A stretch of DNA of 64,000 nt from Adenophora triphylla var. japonica (GCA_022495995.1 JAFEMH010002095.1:186001-250000); one strand, 5' to 3'. Shown: positions 1-10,343, counted from the first letter of the stretch. Translations and numbers: made by a program. Notes: generated by a model not told the origin, from the letters alone.

Positions 1-199
1 TGCAAAGTCTAAAATTATAAATAAGGCAGTGAACAAGCCTAGCTAATCAAGGTGCTCCTATAAATATCTGCATTCAGCTCAATTTGGTTTTAAACACACT
101 AATATGCATTACTCAATCAGACCAATCTCAATGCAATAACAATTGGGGAATAATAACCAAAAGAAACATATTCAAATCAAATAGCTTTCAACAACTTAC

Positions 200-421
200 C
201 ATTCTGCCATCAATATTATGTTTTTCTTTAATAACTCTATCAGCAACAATAGGATCGGCAAATACAACGAACCCGAATCCACGAGCACGTCCAGTGGCAC
301 GGTCCTTCATAATTACAGTTTCAAGAACTTCACCATAACTACCAAAATACTCTTTGAGCCGTTCCTCATTTGTGTCCCAAGAAATTCCGCCGATGAACAG
401 TTTGCCAAGATCGGATTGCAT
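200..421 (-). CDS. RRM RNA-binding protein, hnRNP1-like, first coding exon (partial gene)
   Basis: The minus strand from the ATG at 421 encodes 74 residues starting MQSDLGKLFIGGISWDTN. They form most of an RNA recognition motif: RNP2 is LFIGGI and RNP1 is RGFGFVVF. The exon ends at 200, followed by GTAAGT on the minus strand, so the intron is phase 0 just before the usual end of the first RRM. The family (plant heterogeneous nuclear ribonucleoprotein 1, Musashi-like) normally has two N-terminal RRMs and a glycine-rich tail. The second RRM and tail lie beyond the left edge. Such proteins bind pre-mRNA or mRNA in nucleus and cytoplasm. The family is clear; the exact orthologue is not. Confidence 0.9.
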
Positions 422-1135
422 TTTCTACCCACAAAAAAAGCAAGTTCAAAATCCCAAAATTGTAAATCATCACTCTATTCTCAACACACACCCAATTAAT
501 CCATTACATGATCCACCATACTGTAAACAATGCAATCAAAATTCAGTCTTTGATAAGTGAAATGAAGAAACAAATTGGAGTATCATACCTCAATCGGAAG
601 AAGAACACACAGAAATTTCTTTTATCTGAAGTGAAATGTGTATTATCGTATTCAATCAAGAAATATCGGATCCTTCAACTACCAATCTATCAAAAAATTA
701 ACCCCCTGTAAATTCACAATAATGAAATCAATCAAGAACCTTTACAAAAGATCATCACTTTGGAAAAAAAAAACACCCAAATCTCGATTTTGCCAGAAAC
801 CCACCCGATTCAAGAAAAGCCAACCCCAGATGGGAAATCTAGGAATAACTAGTTAAGATCTGAGAGGAGGCACAGTAAGAACCGAGGGCATGTTCATCCT
901 CCTCAATCACTGCCCTCTTTAAATTCCTGGTTCCTTTGGCTTCTTCCCAATTTCTATATTTCAAAATTATAAATTTAGATACATGCGATTGAGTATATGT
1001 ACAAGATACTGAGATTTCAAAGAACAGATTTTGAGAACGGGTTTTTGTTTTATTTTTGTTTTTGTAAGAAGAAATATTTGTGGTAGTGAGAGAAAAAGAA
1101 AATGAAAAGTTAGAAAATAGTTGATCTGATAAAAG
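422..1135 (-). other. 5' leader of the RRM gene with a probable leader intron
   Basis: On the minus strand a TTTTTTTGTGGGTAG acceptor lies three bases before the ATG, and a GAG|GTATGA donor lies at 588-589. Together they suggest a 164-nt leader intron at 425-588. The leader is rich in CT and A tracts. The intron is inferred from splice consensus only. Confidence 0.45.
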
Positions 1136-1164
1136 GGAAAGCTCGCTTGTCTTACAACCTTGGG

Positions 1165-1172
1165 CTTATATA
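1165..1172 (-). promoter_or_regulatory. Candidate TATA box of the RRM gene
   Basis: TATATAAG on the minus strand lies about 740 bp upstream of the ATG. It would place transcription start near 1135. Confidence 0.4.
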
Positions 1173-1442
1173 CTTACTGGGAAAATCCATAAGTTCTTGT
1201 GTGTACATGCATGTATCTTATCCTATCCCTACATTGGTTGGTACGATCTTTGTAATATAGAGTTGTTAAGATATTGATTAACGGCTGAGATATCTTGTGG
1301 TGCAGCTGCAAATCCTAGACGTGTCCCCACACGAATACATGTGCTTCTTCATCTTTATCTGCTCCAATAAATAAAGGGTCATTTCCTCTAGTGTGTTAAT
1401 TCGAGATTTAAACCCATTTCAACACAATTTAAATCCAAAATA

Positions 1443-1780
1443 CTACTTCGTCTTCTGTCTCACTTCAAGGGTTTTAGGGTAGTATTTTACATTTTTAAAA
1501 AAAATTTAAAAAATAAATAAAGCATTGCAAGTGGGTAGAAGATTAGAGAAGAGAGAATGTAAAAGTTAAAACTTTTATGATAAAATCTCGTTTTGATTGA
1601 TTTTTTTGTAAATATGTTTACATTATAAGGATATAATGAATGGTTTTTTTGTAAATATATTTACATTATAAGAGTATAAATGTCCGAAATAATGTTAAAA
1701 ATTTGTCATTTATGAAATGGGACTCTTAGTCTGAGACGGACCAAAAGAAAAGTAGGACTTTTGAAGTGGGACGGAGGGAG
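1443..1780. mobile_element. Stowaway-like MITE, old copy
   Basis: The right end is the Stowaway-type GGGACGGAGGGAG and the left end is a degraded version of its complement. TA flanks both sides (1441-1442 and 1781-1782). A second, left-truncated copy of the same family lies in the opposite orientation at 42944-43135. Confidence 0.6.
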
Positions 1781-1782
1781 TA

Positions 1783-2385
1783 TAAGACATCCTCGCTGAC
1801 AAAAGATTGAACTGTCCTACTATACAAAATTTCAGTCAGCTCTTATTACTAACATATAAGATCAGTTTCCCTCCTATAATTAAAGTATAAGAGTCACTTT
1901 TTACAAAAAAAAAAATAAAATCACAAAAATAAAATTAAAAAATTAATAGTTTATTAATGTTGACTCTTATATTCGGTCAAACAACAGTCAACTCTTATAA
2001 CTGATGTATAAGACTACTCTGCTTCTTATACATCAAGTATAAAAGTCATTTTTATCACAATTCCTTTTTAATTTTTAAGAAAAAAAAAACGCTAATATTA
2101 TTTAGCCAAATCCTGGTCAAGCTCTTATACTTGATGTATAAAACCAATTCGATTCTTATAGACGAAGTATAAGTGTCATTTTTTCAAATTTTTTTACATA
2201 AAACCATTTTTTTTCAAAAGTTTTATTAACGTTGGCTCTTATATGGTTAAACACAAGTCCGCTATTGTTACTGTTACTTTTTGTGCCTATGAAGGTCTTA
2301 TATTTAGCATATAAGACATATTAGAAGGTTATTTAGTATAAAAACACAAGTGGACAGTCTTTTATATCAGTTTTATTAAAAGTTT
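1783..2385. repeat. AT-rich stretch with recurrent TATAAG motifs, probably a MULE interior remnant
   Basis: The stretch repeats variants of CTTATAC(A)T..AGTATAAAAGTCATTTTT, often as opposed pairs. It adjoins a MULE terminal fragment at 2386-2432. The composition resembles the interiors of the MULEs at 43.2 and 59.8 kb, but alignment is loose. No gene is visible. Confidence 0.35.
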
Positions 2386-2432
2386 CTTTAAACGGGAATA
2401 CATCTGGCATGAGGGCCCTTGGGAAATTTATC
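2386..2432 (-). mobile_element. Terminal fragment of a MULE of the 43-kb/60-kb family
   Basis: The reverse complement reads GATAAATTTCCCAAGGGCCC and then CTCATG.CCAGAT. This closely matches the terminal repeat at 59761, which begins GGAAAAATTCCCCAAGGACC and also continues CTCATGTCCAGAT. The 15-bp sequence TTTTATTAAAAGTTT flanks it at 2371-2385 and 2434-2448. Confidence 0.55.
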
Positions 2433-2729
2433 ATTTTATTAAAAGTTTGCAATTTTTTACTCAATACATTATCCCACTAAAATTTACATTTTTTCAAATG
2501 AAAACTTTTAAAATATTTTTTATTTTATAGGATCCATTTACATACTCACAACAAATATTTTCTTATTATTTCCTATTTCCTATTTTATTCTTATTTCATT
2601 TTTTATATTCATAACACTTGCATCATTTATACATTTTTCTAAATTTCAGTGTTTGAAACAAAAATGTACTATCTTCTCACCAGAGCAAGAGTTTTACTTA
2701 GATTTTGCACGCTTGTTTGGGAAACAATA

Positions 2730-2976
2730 AAATAAGGATAGCCATTGCAAGTGGGTTGATGTTATCGTTGTTCAAACTATTACTTATAATCCAAGTGAAT
2801 AAAAAGTAACTAGTAAAATATTGATTTTTTTGTAATTACACAAACATCATTTTCATCAGGATAAATAAAGTTGTTCAAAACACTATTTGCCATTTACCAT
2901 TTTGGAAATGGAATTTTTACTCTGGGATTTATCAAAAAGAAAGGTAAAACTCTTACTCTATCTATGATGGAGGAAG
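2730..2976. repeat. Degenerate MITE remnant related to 1443-1780
   Basis: It shares CCATTGCAAGTGGGT and TTGATTTTTTTGTAA-type blocks with the 1443-1780 element and ends in a degraded GATGGAGGAAGTA terminus. A further weak copy spans about 3362-3545. The rest of 2433-3088 shows nothing else. Confidence 0.3.
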
Positions 2977-3088
2977 TAACTTTTAGTGGTCTTGGTTTAA
3001 AATGTTTAGTTTGACTTTGCATTGATACGCTTATTATTAAGTAACTTAGGCAAAATTTGGTCAATAATAGTGATGAATTAAGATCATA

Positions 3089-3355
3089 CTCCCTCTGTCC
3101 TCCTGCATATCATTTTCATTTGTGTTTTGGCACAGAAATTAAGAAAAAGTGTAAGTTGTGTAAGTATTATGAGTATTAAAAGTGAGATAAAAGAGGGAAT
3201 GAATAATAAGTTGATTGATATTGAAAGTATAGAAGTAAAGTAATAGAGATAATTAGTAGAAGAAATAATACAAGTTATTTGACATTTTGGGAAACATAAA
3301 TGGTATATTAGACTCCGAAACGAACAAATAAAAATGATATACGGGACGGAGGGAG
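3089..3355. mobile_element. Stowaway MITE
   Basis: It has inverted CTCCCTCTGTCC / GGACGGAGGGAG termini and TA target duplications at 3087-3088 and 3356-3357. It has no coding capacity. Confidence 0.85.
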
Positions 3356-3802
3356 TAATTGTCTAAAAACTATTTATAAAACAAGTGGGTAAGAAGAAGA
3401 TAGGTAAATAACAATTTTCTTTTTTTGTTAACTAAATGAACTTTATATCGTTCAAAATACAATTCATACTTTGTCATCTATGAAATAAAATAATTATTAA
3501 TCTTAAATTGAGACGGATAAAAAATAAAAATCTTAGACAGATGGAATGCTTCTTTTCCTTTTGACTCTTTTGAGTGTTCCTTAACACAAAATTAATACAA
3601 AATGTTATTAGTATCTCCAAAATGTCAATGAGATCCACTTACTCACGATAACAATCCACTTCTATTTTTTACCCTCATTTTTTCTCTACGATTTTACTTT
3701 TCATACTCAATAATACTTAAAAAATTCTTAATTATTATGTCTTCAATTTTAATAATATTTATTATGTAACAAGGAAAATATCTTTTGAAGCTGGATTAGA
3801 TA

Positions 3803-4008
3803 TGAAGATTTGGAAGAAATATTTTTATTGATAAAATTCAATCATTTGTTACAGCATATATATAAGTTGAAATACAAAAGAATATCCCATGACTTTAGGC
3901 CTAAGATATATAGAGAATTCTAACTACCTAATCTTTTAATAGTAAAATTCAAAAAGATATATACAAAGATATTCAAAAATAAAAACACAATATTTACTTA
4001 TTCTTATT
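3803..4008 (-). repeat. 3' LTR of the outer copia element
   Basis: It begins TGAAGATTTGGAAG and matches 10360-10564 with scattered substitutions and small indels. A C-rich stretch (AGGCCCCCGC) next to it at 4009-4018 is the complement of a polypurine tract. Confidence 0.75.
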
Positions 4009-4012
4009 AGGC

Positions 4013-4512
4013 CCCCGCAAGATGTACGATCTTTGGGTAAATCCAATCTTGGAGACTAGGGATAGAAAACGAGGACGAGGCAATGGCTTGGTAAGGGCAT
4101 TGGCAAGTTAATCGTTGCCGAAAATATGTTGAACACGAAGAGCGCCAAGTTGTACTTGTTCATGAACGAAGTGGAAAGCAAGCGTGAGGTGTTTCATTCG
4201 AGAGTGAAATACTGGGTTTGCTGAATAGTGAGTGGCCCAAAGGTTGTCACAATATATGACTAGTGTGGTTGTTGATGTGATCACATCAGTTGGTGCACCA
4301 GCAAATTTAGTGAGGAGATTCGAACTTATAGAATTTTAGATATGGCATCCGCTACAGCTAGAAACTCAGCTTCGGTGGTGGAGCGGGCAAGTTCTCGTTG
4401 TTTCATGGATTCCCAAGCAATTGGATTACGTCCAAGATAAACTAAGTAGGCGGAGGTGGAGACATAGTCATCTTTGTCACCTGCCCAATCAGCATCGCTA
4501 AAGGCATGAAGA
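4013..4512 (-). pseudogene. RNase H domain of the outer copia element, 3' part
   Basis: Minus-strand reading from 4512 gives HAFSDADWAGD, then YLGRNPIAWES and STTEAEFLAVADAI, the copia RNase H motifs. A stop at 4326 and frameshifts follow. Farther on, other frames show VIYCDNLWATHYSANPVFHS, HLTLAFHFVHEQ and LANALTKPLPR. It continues the reverse transcriptase at 7378-8304 and was split from it by the nested element. Confidence 0.85.
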
Positions 4513-5075
4513 TGTTGTGAAAATCACGTTCTTGCGCAGCGGAATAACGGATCAAGCCTTGAGAATGAATAAATAAGATGCAACACACACGAAAAGTAAA
4601 TCACACACAAAGGAACACACAAGAATGTTAACCCGGTTCGTTGCAACAACAACTACGTCCGGGGGCGCTACCAAGCCAAAATATTCTCACTATAATATTT
4701 TCAGATGTTTACAATCACAGCACCAATTTGTTTCTAGGCTACCACATGTATTTATAGGATACAAGAAATCAAATCCTAGCAATAAAAGGATTCCTAACTT
4801 AAGAAAGTATTCTTCTTCCTTAACAAGTCTTCCCAAATATTGCTGTCACAAGGAATCCCAAATCCAAGAGGAAATCTGATCAAAAATAGAAAACCGAGCC
4901 CGTAATCGTACCAAGCGCGGCCGCCCTTCCCTACGAGCCTCCCGCGCTAATATCCAGAAACTCCAGCTCCTTGCTCGACACTCCAGCGCGGCCGCTCTGG
5001 CCCTCAGCGCGGTCGCGCACATGGTCAGAAACTGCTCCTGCGAAATTCCTTCATGATTTGACTCCAATCCCAACA
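4513..5075 (-). repeat. 3' LTR of the nested copia element
   Basis: The first roughly 370 bp look identical to 6723-7092. The remaining GC-rich block, about 4890-5040, differs from the other LTR by many small indels and contains GCGCGGCCGC twice plus GCGCGGTCGCGC. Confidence 0.93.
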
Positions 5076-5175
5076 ATCTCCCACCTGGAGACAAACCATC
5101 CATGATACCTCGTCTTGAAACAAACAAATCTCGGCCAGTGGCCAGCTAATGCGTTGGTAGCGCCCGGCCTCTTGT

Positions 5176-5946
5176 CTAGTTATCCAAGTGAGTTGAAGCT
5201 GAGCAACGCTTCAACATAACTGTCGGTTCTACCATGCTCCGAGTCTTCATTCCGAATGATCCTCCCTGCACATCCCCGCTCACTTGCGTGCTAACTATCG
5301 ATCCTGAACAGCGCGAATCCACGTGCCCCACACAATCACAAGCTTGGAACCTTTGTGTGTTCTTTGCAACCCATCGCATCACCGTTCTAGATCCCGCTCC
5401 CATGTTGACCAAATTGGCTCCGCGTCGGCCGACTTCATTACCCAATTTTCTATCAACATACCGTTTAGTGAAATTTCTCCCACCATGGCGATCTCGGCCA
5501 CCACCATTCATCATTGGGATGCGCCCTCGTTTCCCCCAACGACTCATGTTGCATGTGGTATACAACATATTTTCCACCCCGCCACGAGCCACCAAGCTAG
5601 CTCCGCGGTTTATCTTCCATGTCCCACAACCGAAGGTCACCACACAACCCTCCTTATCAAGTTGCCTTATGGAAATCAAGTTCCTCTTCAAATCCGGAAT
5701 ATGTCGCACGTCACGTAGCCGCAAAACAGTCCCATCCGTTGCTTTGACCCGAACTACCCCCTTTCCTATGACCTTGACTGGATTATTGTCCCCCAAACGA
5801 ACAACCCCAAAATCACCCGGAATGTACTGCTCCATCCTTTCTGCACTAGTGCACGAATGAAACGTCGAGCCCGAATCCAAAACCCACGAATCCGTTGAAC
5901 TGCTCCCACCCAAGATTAATGCATCCGCTAACTCTTCAAAGAACAT
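5176..5946 (-). CDS. Protease domain plus atypical tail of the nested copia element
   Basis: A 256-residue ORF starts at the ATG at 5946. Near residue 21 it has WVLDSGSTFHSC, the aspartic protease active site (D-S/T-G). It continues with copia-type sequence such as LRDVRHIPDLKRNLISI to about residue 130. The last 125 residues or so do not look like the expected pre-integrase or integrase and end close to the polypurine tract, consistent with a large internal deletion. The ORF overlaps the end of gag in another frame, with TGAATG at its start. That may be one indel in a normally continuous ORF or a real translational junction. It would cut the Gag precursor in virus-like particles. Confidence 0.82.
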   Translation of the reverse strand: MFFEELADALILGGSSSTDSWVLDSGSTFHSCTSAERMEQYIPGDFGVVRLGDNNPVKVIGKGVVRVKATDGTVLRLRDVRHIPDLKRNLISIRQLDKEGCVVTFGCGTWKINRGASLVARGGVENMLYTTCNMSRWGKRGRIPMMNGGGRDRHGGRNFTKRYVDRKLGNEVGRRGANLVNMGAGSRTVMRWVAKNTQRFQACDCVGHVDSRCSGSIVSTQVSGDVQGGSFGMKTRSMVEPTVMLKRCSASTHLDN

Positions 5947-6668
5947 TCAATTCCTTCGCTCTCGCTCGACCGCTTCGGACAACTTCTCCTAAAGTGCCCC
6001 TTCTCCCCACAATCGTAACAAGTAATCACCTTCTTGCCACTCTTACCCTTTTCACCGATATTCAGTGCTAGCCCCGATGTCCCTGCCTTACTCTTTCTAC
6101 GAATTTCTTCGCCAAGAATCACATCAACGACATCCGCAAACTTCAACTTCACTTTTCCTGTTGAAACGTTAACTGCTATCGCAGTCGTATCCCAACTTTC
6201 CGGTAAAGAAGAAAGTAAAATCAACGCTAGTACCTCATCATCAAGAGTAACAGCCACGGAAGACAGTTGGGTCGCAGTAGATTTGAATTCACTTATATGC
6301 TTTGTTGCCGACATGCCCTCTACCATCCTTATGTTCAACAGCTTCCTCATCAGATGAGCCTTGTTCGCCGCCGATGGTGCCTCGTACATGCTCGCCAACA
6401 TCTGCAACATCTCCATGGTAGTCTTCGCCTCCAAAACATTCTTCGCGACATCCTTGGTCAACGTTTGCCTAACAAGCCCTAACGCTTTCCGATCCAAGAT
6501 TTCGAATTTTGCTTCCTCTATGTCATCCGGCTTTTCTTTTAATGGTAGATACAAATCCTTGTTCCACAAAACATCCTCGATCTGCGTCTTCCAAAAATTG
6601 AAATCCGTCCCATCAAACTTTTCGATCAACACCTTATTACCATCCTCCAAAGCTCCCAAGAAATCCAT
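5928..6668 (-). CDS. Gag of the nested copia element
   Basis: From ATG 6668 (MDFLGALEDGNK) the ORF encodes about 246 residues. The core is of the Tnt1-like UBN2/gag type: KFDGTDFNFWKTQIEDVLWN near the start, then LMRKLLNIRMVEG and LSSLPESWDTT. A C-terminal CCHC zinc knuckle CYDCGEKGHFRRSC lies about residues 219-232. An upstream in-frame start at 6737 falls in the primer-binding and LTR junction and is unlikely. Gag forms the particle and packages element RNA. The reading frame has no internal stop. Confidence 0.88.
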   Translation of the reverse strand: MDFLGALEDGNKVLIEKFDGTDFNFWKTQIEDVLWNKDLYLPLKEKPDDIEEAKFEILDRKALGLVRQTLTKDVAKNVLEAKTTMEMLQMLASMYEAPSAANKAHLMRKLLNIRMVEGMSATKHISEFKSTATQLSSVAVTLDDEVLALILLSSLPESWDTTAIAVNVSTGKVKLKFADVVDVILGEEIRRKSKAGTSGLALNIGEKGKSGKKVITCYDCGEKGHFRRSCPKRSSESEGIECSLKS

Positions 6669-6706
6669 AGCAAAAGATAACCCAAGCAATGATTCGACAA
6701 AACCAA

Positions 6707-6720
6707 GAGCTCTGATACCA
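6707..6720 (-). other. Primer-binding site of the nested copia element
   Basis: TGGTATCAGAGCTC on the minus strand matches the 3' end of plant initiator tRNA-Met. It lies two bases from the 5' LTR. Confidence 0.9.
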
Positions 6721-6722
6721 GT

Positions 6723-7292
6723 TGTTGTGAAAATCACGTTCTTGCGCAGCGGAATAACGGATCAAGCCTTGAGAATGAATAAATAAGATGCAACACACAC
6801 GAAAAGTAAATCACACACAAAGGAACACACAAGAATGTTAACCCGGTTCGTTGCAACAACAACTACGTCCGGGGGCGCTACCAAGCCAAAATATTCTCAC
6901 TATAATATTTTCAGATGTTTACAATCACAGCACCAATTTGTTTCTAGGCTACCACATGTATTTATAGGATACAAGAAATCAAATCCTAGCAATAAAAGGA
7001 TTCCTAACTTAAGAAAGTATTCTTCTTCCTTAACAAGTCTTCCCAAATATTGCTGTCACAAGGAATCCCAAATCCAAGAGGAAATCTGATCAAAATAGGA
7101 AAGCCGAATCATCCAGAATCGTACCAAGCGCGGCCGCCCTCCCTACGAGCGCTGTCCGCGCTAATATCCGAAACTCCCGGCTCCTTGCTCGACACCTCCA
7201 GTCGCGGCCGCTCGGCCCTCACTTGGGTCGCGCACATGGTCGAAATCAAGCTCCCTGCGAAATTCCTTCATGATTTGACTCCAATCCCAACA
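6723..7292 (-). repeat. 5' LTR of the nested copia element
   Basis: It starts TGTTGTGAAAATC and ends CCAATCCCAACA. See the 3' LTR for the contrast between the identical AT-rich part and the indel-rich GC block (7125-7250 here). Confidence 0.93.
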
Positions 7293-8304
7293 GAAGAGAT
7301 GGTGGGTTCTCAAGGTAGAGTTGTAGACCCATGTGAAGGGTACCATGTAAGTAGCGGAGAAGACGTTTTAAGGCAATCTACTGAGTGTCTCGTGGGTTTT
7401 GCATAAATTGGGGAAGTTTGTTGACCGGGAAGGCTATGTTCGGACAGGTGATAGAAAGGAATTGGAGGCCACCGACAATGGCCCTATAGTCAGATGGGTT
7501 AGAGATAAGGGTGCCCGAGGAGTTGGTGAGAAGTGGGTAGGTAAGCATTGGGGTGGGAAGAGGCTTGTAGTCAATCATTTTATAGCGAGTGAGTAAATCA
7601 TGAATGTATATTGTTTGAGAGAAGACTAGGCCTTGAGCATTAGGAGTGACTTCAATGCCTAAGAAATAGGAGAGAGGCCAAAGGTATTTGAGAGAGAAGT
7701 GATTGAAGAGGTTGGTAATAAAGCTTTGGAGGAGTGGTTGGGATGGGCCGGTGATGATAATGCCATCAACATAGACAAGGAGGTAGAGTTTATTATGGTG
7801 TTGGTTGTAGATGAATAAGGAGGGGTCGGCTAATGAGGGTTTGAAGCCAGAGGAGATAAGATGATTTTTGAGCTCGGTATACCAAGCTCGAGGTGCTTGT
7901 TTGAGGTCGTATATGACTTTGGTGAGTAGGCACATAAGATTTGGGATGGCTTCATCAACGAAGCTAGGGGGTTGAGACTTAAAAACAGTTTCATGAATGT
8001 TGCCTTGAAGTAAGGCATTGTTGATGTCTAATTGACGGAGAGGCCATCCTTGGCTTAGAACAAGGGAGAGAAGGAGACGAACTGTGACGGGTTTGATGAC
8101 CGGGCTAAAAGTGTCAGAGTAGTCTACACCGGGACGTTCGTGGAAGCCTTTAGCAACAAGACGAGCTTTATATTTTTGGATAGAGTTATCGGGATTGTAC
8201 TTAATACGGAAGACCCATTTGTAACCAATAATGTTTTGGGCTTGATGAGAAGGTACTAGGGTCCATGTTTTGTTTTTGGTGAGGGTTTGGTATTCGTCTA
8301 GCAT
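7293..8304 (-). pseudogene. Reverse transcriptase of the outer copia element
   Basis: The ORF at 7378-8304 carries the RVT_2 signature: NKTWTLVPSHQAQNIIGYKW, then KARLVAKGF, VDYSDTFSPVIK, QLDINNALLQGN and KQAPRAWY. The catalytic YVDD box reads YVDG (LLVYVDGIIITG), so one metal-binding aspartate is lost. After the stop at 7378 the homology resumes (RLLRYLHGTLHMGLQLYLEN) up to 7293, where the nested element enters. Homology also continues upstream of the first Met (SPLWRNVMLDEY), so 8304 is not a true start. Confidence 0.88.
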
Positions 8305-8419
8305 GACATTGCGCCAAAGGGGAGAAGAGAGGGCTTGTTTGGTTGTTGTGGGGAAGATAGGGAGGCTAAATTGGCATATTTCAGGTTAGGCATGATAATG
8401 TTGTTGGAGAGGGCGGGTG

Positions 8420-8900
8420 ATTATAGTTCGAGCAGGTGGAGGGTTGACCGGGTTGATTGGTGTAAGGGCTGATGTGGTGACATCAGAGGTTTCATCAGTT
8501 TGGGGTTGGATGGTGTATGAGTAGGTGGGATGACACCAGAGGTTATATCAGCCAGGTGGTTGGGAGGATTGGTTGGTGTGGTGTCTGGTGTGATCACATC
8601 TGGGTTCTCATCAACAAAGTGGTTGGATGGTATGGTTGGTGTGGTATCTGGTGTGATCACATCAGGGGTTGCAACTGCATGACGGTTGGGTTGGGTGGTC
8701 GATGATGGTGTATGGTCGAAGCTAGGGGTAACAGAGGCAACCAAATTTGCGAAGTTTGGTATAATTGGGTGGGTTCTGGAACAGACGAAAGTAACGGTAG
8801 TCATTATTTAGGGTGGGGTGGGAATTCGATTGATATGGTAAGTGGCAGTAATGAGGGCATACGACCAAATGTGAGAGGAAGGTTGGCATGAGAGAGGGGG
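8420..8900 (-). pseudogene. Linker between integrase and reverse transcriptase of the outer copia element
   Basis: This low-complexity stretch encodes Pro/Thr-rich repeats (DVITPDTTPT, DVITPDTTPTNP) on the minus strand. Such linkers often join integrase to reverse transcriptase in copia polyproteins. The DNA repeats GGTGTGATCACATC, and the same motif recurs at 4276-4288 and 9869-9886. Confidence 0.55.
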
Positions 8901-8911
8901 GTTAAACCAGT

Positions 8912-9600
8912 TTAGTCAATGTGGCGGTGATGGCGTTCGGCATAGCTGTTGTGTTCAGGGGTGTGAGGAGAAGATGTAAGGTGTGAGATGCCATCTTGGA
9001 GGAGAGATGGAGTGAGTTTTAGATATTCACCTTTGTTGTCAGAAAAGACTTGGATTATGAGACGATTGAAGAATTTTTCAACTAGGGATTTGAAGTGGGT
9101 AAAGGTGGCATATGTGTCAGATTTTTGTTTGAGAGGGTAGAGCAATATGTATTTGGTGTAGTGATCGACAAAGATGGCATAATATTTAAAATTATCATGG
9201 GAGAGTACGGGGGATGTCCACACGTCTGAAAAAATGAGTTCAAGGGGAGCATTGGTGGTTAGAGAGGATGAAGAGAATGGTAATTTGTGACTTTTGTTAA
9301 CGTCACAAGCTTTGTAGTGAGAGTTGCGAGTGGAAGGAATGGGAAGAGAGAATTGGTTTTTGAGAAGAGAAAGTATTGGAGGAGCGGGGTGGCTAAGCTG
9401 GTGCCACGAGCGGAGTGAGGTGGCTACGCTAGGGTGAGCTTGGGTTACGGAAGGGTGTCATAAGTAGACACCATGTTCAAGTGTTCCATGAATTAGAGTG
9501 TGGTTTGTTGAGAGGGTTTTGATAAAGAAGGAGGGGGTGTAAATTCAACAATGGCATTGTTATCTTTGTAAATTGGGAGACGGAGAGAATATTTTTAGAG
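8912..9600 (-). pseudogene. Integrase and pre-integrase region of the outer copia element
   Basis: The ORF at 8912-9223 has integrase core sequence: YYAIFVDHYTKY, VFSDNKGEY with the second catalytic aspartate, and SPHTPEHNSYAERHHRHI with the catalytic glutamate. Pre-integrase homology continues to about 9600 with frameshifts and stops. Confidence 0.8.
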
Positions 9601-9659
9601 ATAAGAGGGACATGGAGGACATTAGAGAATTGAAGTGTGGTGTGAGGAGTGAGAAGAGA

Positions 9660-9800
9660 GAAGGTACCTATATTGAATATTGGGAAGGATGAGCCATCTC
9701 TTATTACAACACTATCGCTCCCATCGTATGGGCTACGAAGGGAGAGGGTGGATAGATCGTTTATGAGATGATGTGTGGCGCTACTGTCAACAAGCTAGGA
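9660..9800 (-). pseudogene. Protease fragment of the outer copia element
   Basis: The minus strand reads LVDSSATHHLINDLSTLSLR and later SNVLHVPLISKNILSVS, typical of copia protease. The active-site glycine is replaced (DSSAT instead of DSGAT). Confidence 0.75.
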
Positions 9801-10079
9801 GGTGGATAAGGTGGTGGTAGGGGCAGTGGCGGTTTGTACTTGAGGGTGATGAAGGTGGGTAGTTGGTGTGATTGCTGGTGTGATCACACCATGGGTTGCA
9901 ACTGTGGTATGGAGAAGGTGCAGTTGTTGGGGTTTTGTCATGGTTGGGATGGTGTCAAGGCTGGGGTTTTGTCTAGGTCGATGGTGTGGGGTTGTTGGTG
10001 ACGGAGGAATATCAGAATTAGGTTTGATCAAGGTGTGAGACGGTGGATGTGCATTTGGGAGAGTGAGAAAAATAACGAT

Positions 10080-10170
10080 TGGGTAATCTCTTTGAATCGG
10101 TGACATAAAAACGTAACATGTCCCATGCGACGACAATATTGACATTTGCCATTGAAATAGTTTGGAGTAG
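10080..10170 (-). pseudogene. Gag zinc knuckle fragment of the outer copia element
   Basis: The minus strand encodes CQYCRRMGHVTFLC, a CCHC zinc knuckle, preceded by FNGK. Only about 190 bp separate it from the PBS, so most of gag is deleted. Confidence 0.7.
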
Positions 10171-10343
10171 GTTTATGCGTGGAGAAAAGAGAGTTGGAAG
10201 TGGTGGTGGTGGTGTGGGTGGGTGGCCATGGGAATAACGGTTGTAGTGTATGGTTTTTGTTGCCGGTCTAGGGTTTGCCGGAATTGATGAGCACCGAGTG
10301 GGAGTTGGGAGGCGGCGGCGGAAGCTAGGATTTGGATCAAGAG

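Larger units (their letters stand above)
4513..7292 (-). mobile_element. Nested short copia element (Gag-protease only), minus orientation
   Basis: LTRs at 4513-5075 and 6723-7292 begin TGTTG and end CAACA. GAAGA is duplicated at 4508-4512 and 7293-7297. A PBS complementary to initiator tRNA-Met adjoins the right LTR, and a GGTGGGAGAT polypurine tract adjoins the left one. The interior is only about 1.65 kb and encodes Gag and a protease with an atypical tail. Integrase, reverse transcriptase and RNase H are missing, so movement would need enzymes from a relative. This layout resembles described terminal-repeat-with-GAG (TR-GAG) elements. Confidence 0.93.

Noticed and set aside
5234..5860. 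208-codon plus-strand ORF
   Set aside because: It is antisense to the copia protease ORF, which has clear family motifs. This frame has none.
4625..7089. Identical 84-codon ORFs at 4625-4879 and 6835-7089
   Set aside because: They are the same stretch of the two LTRs of the nested copia element and have no domain.
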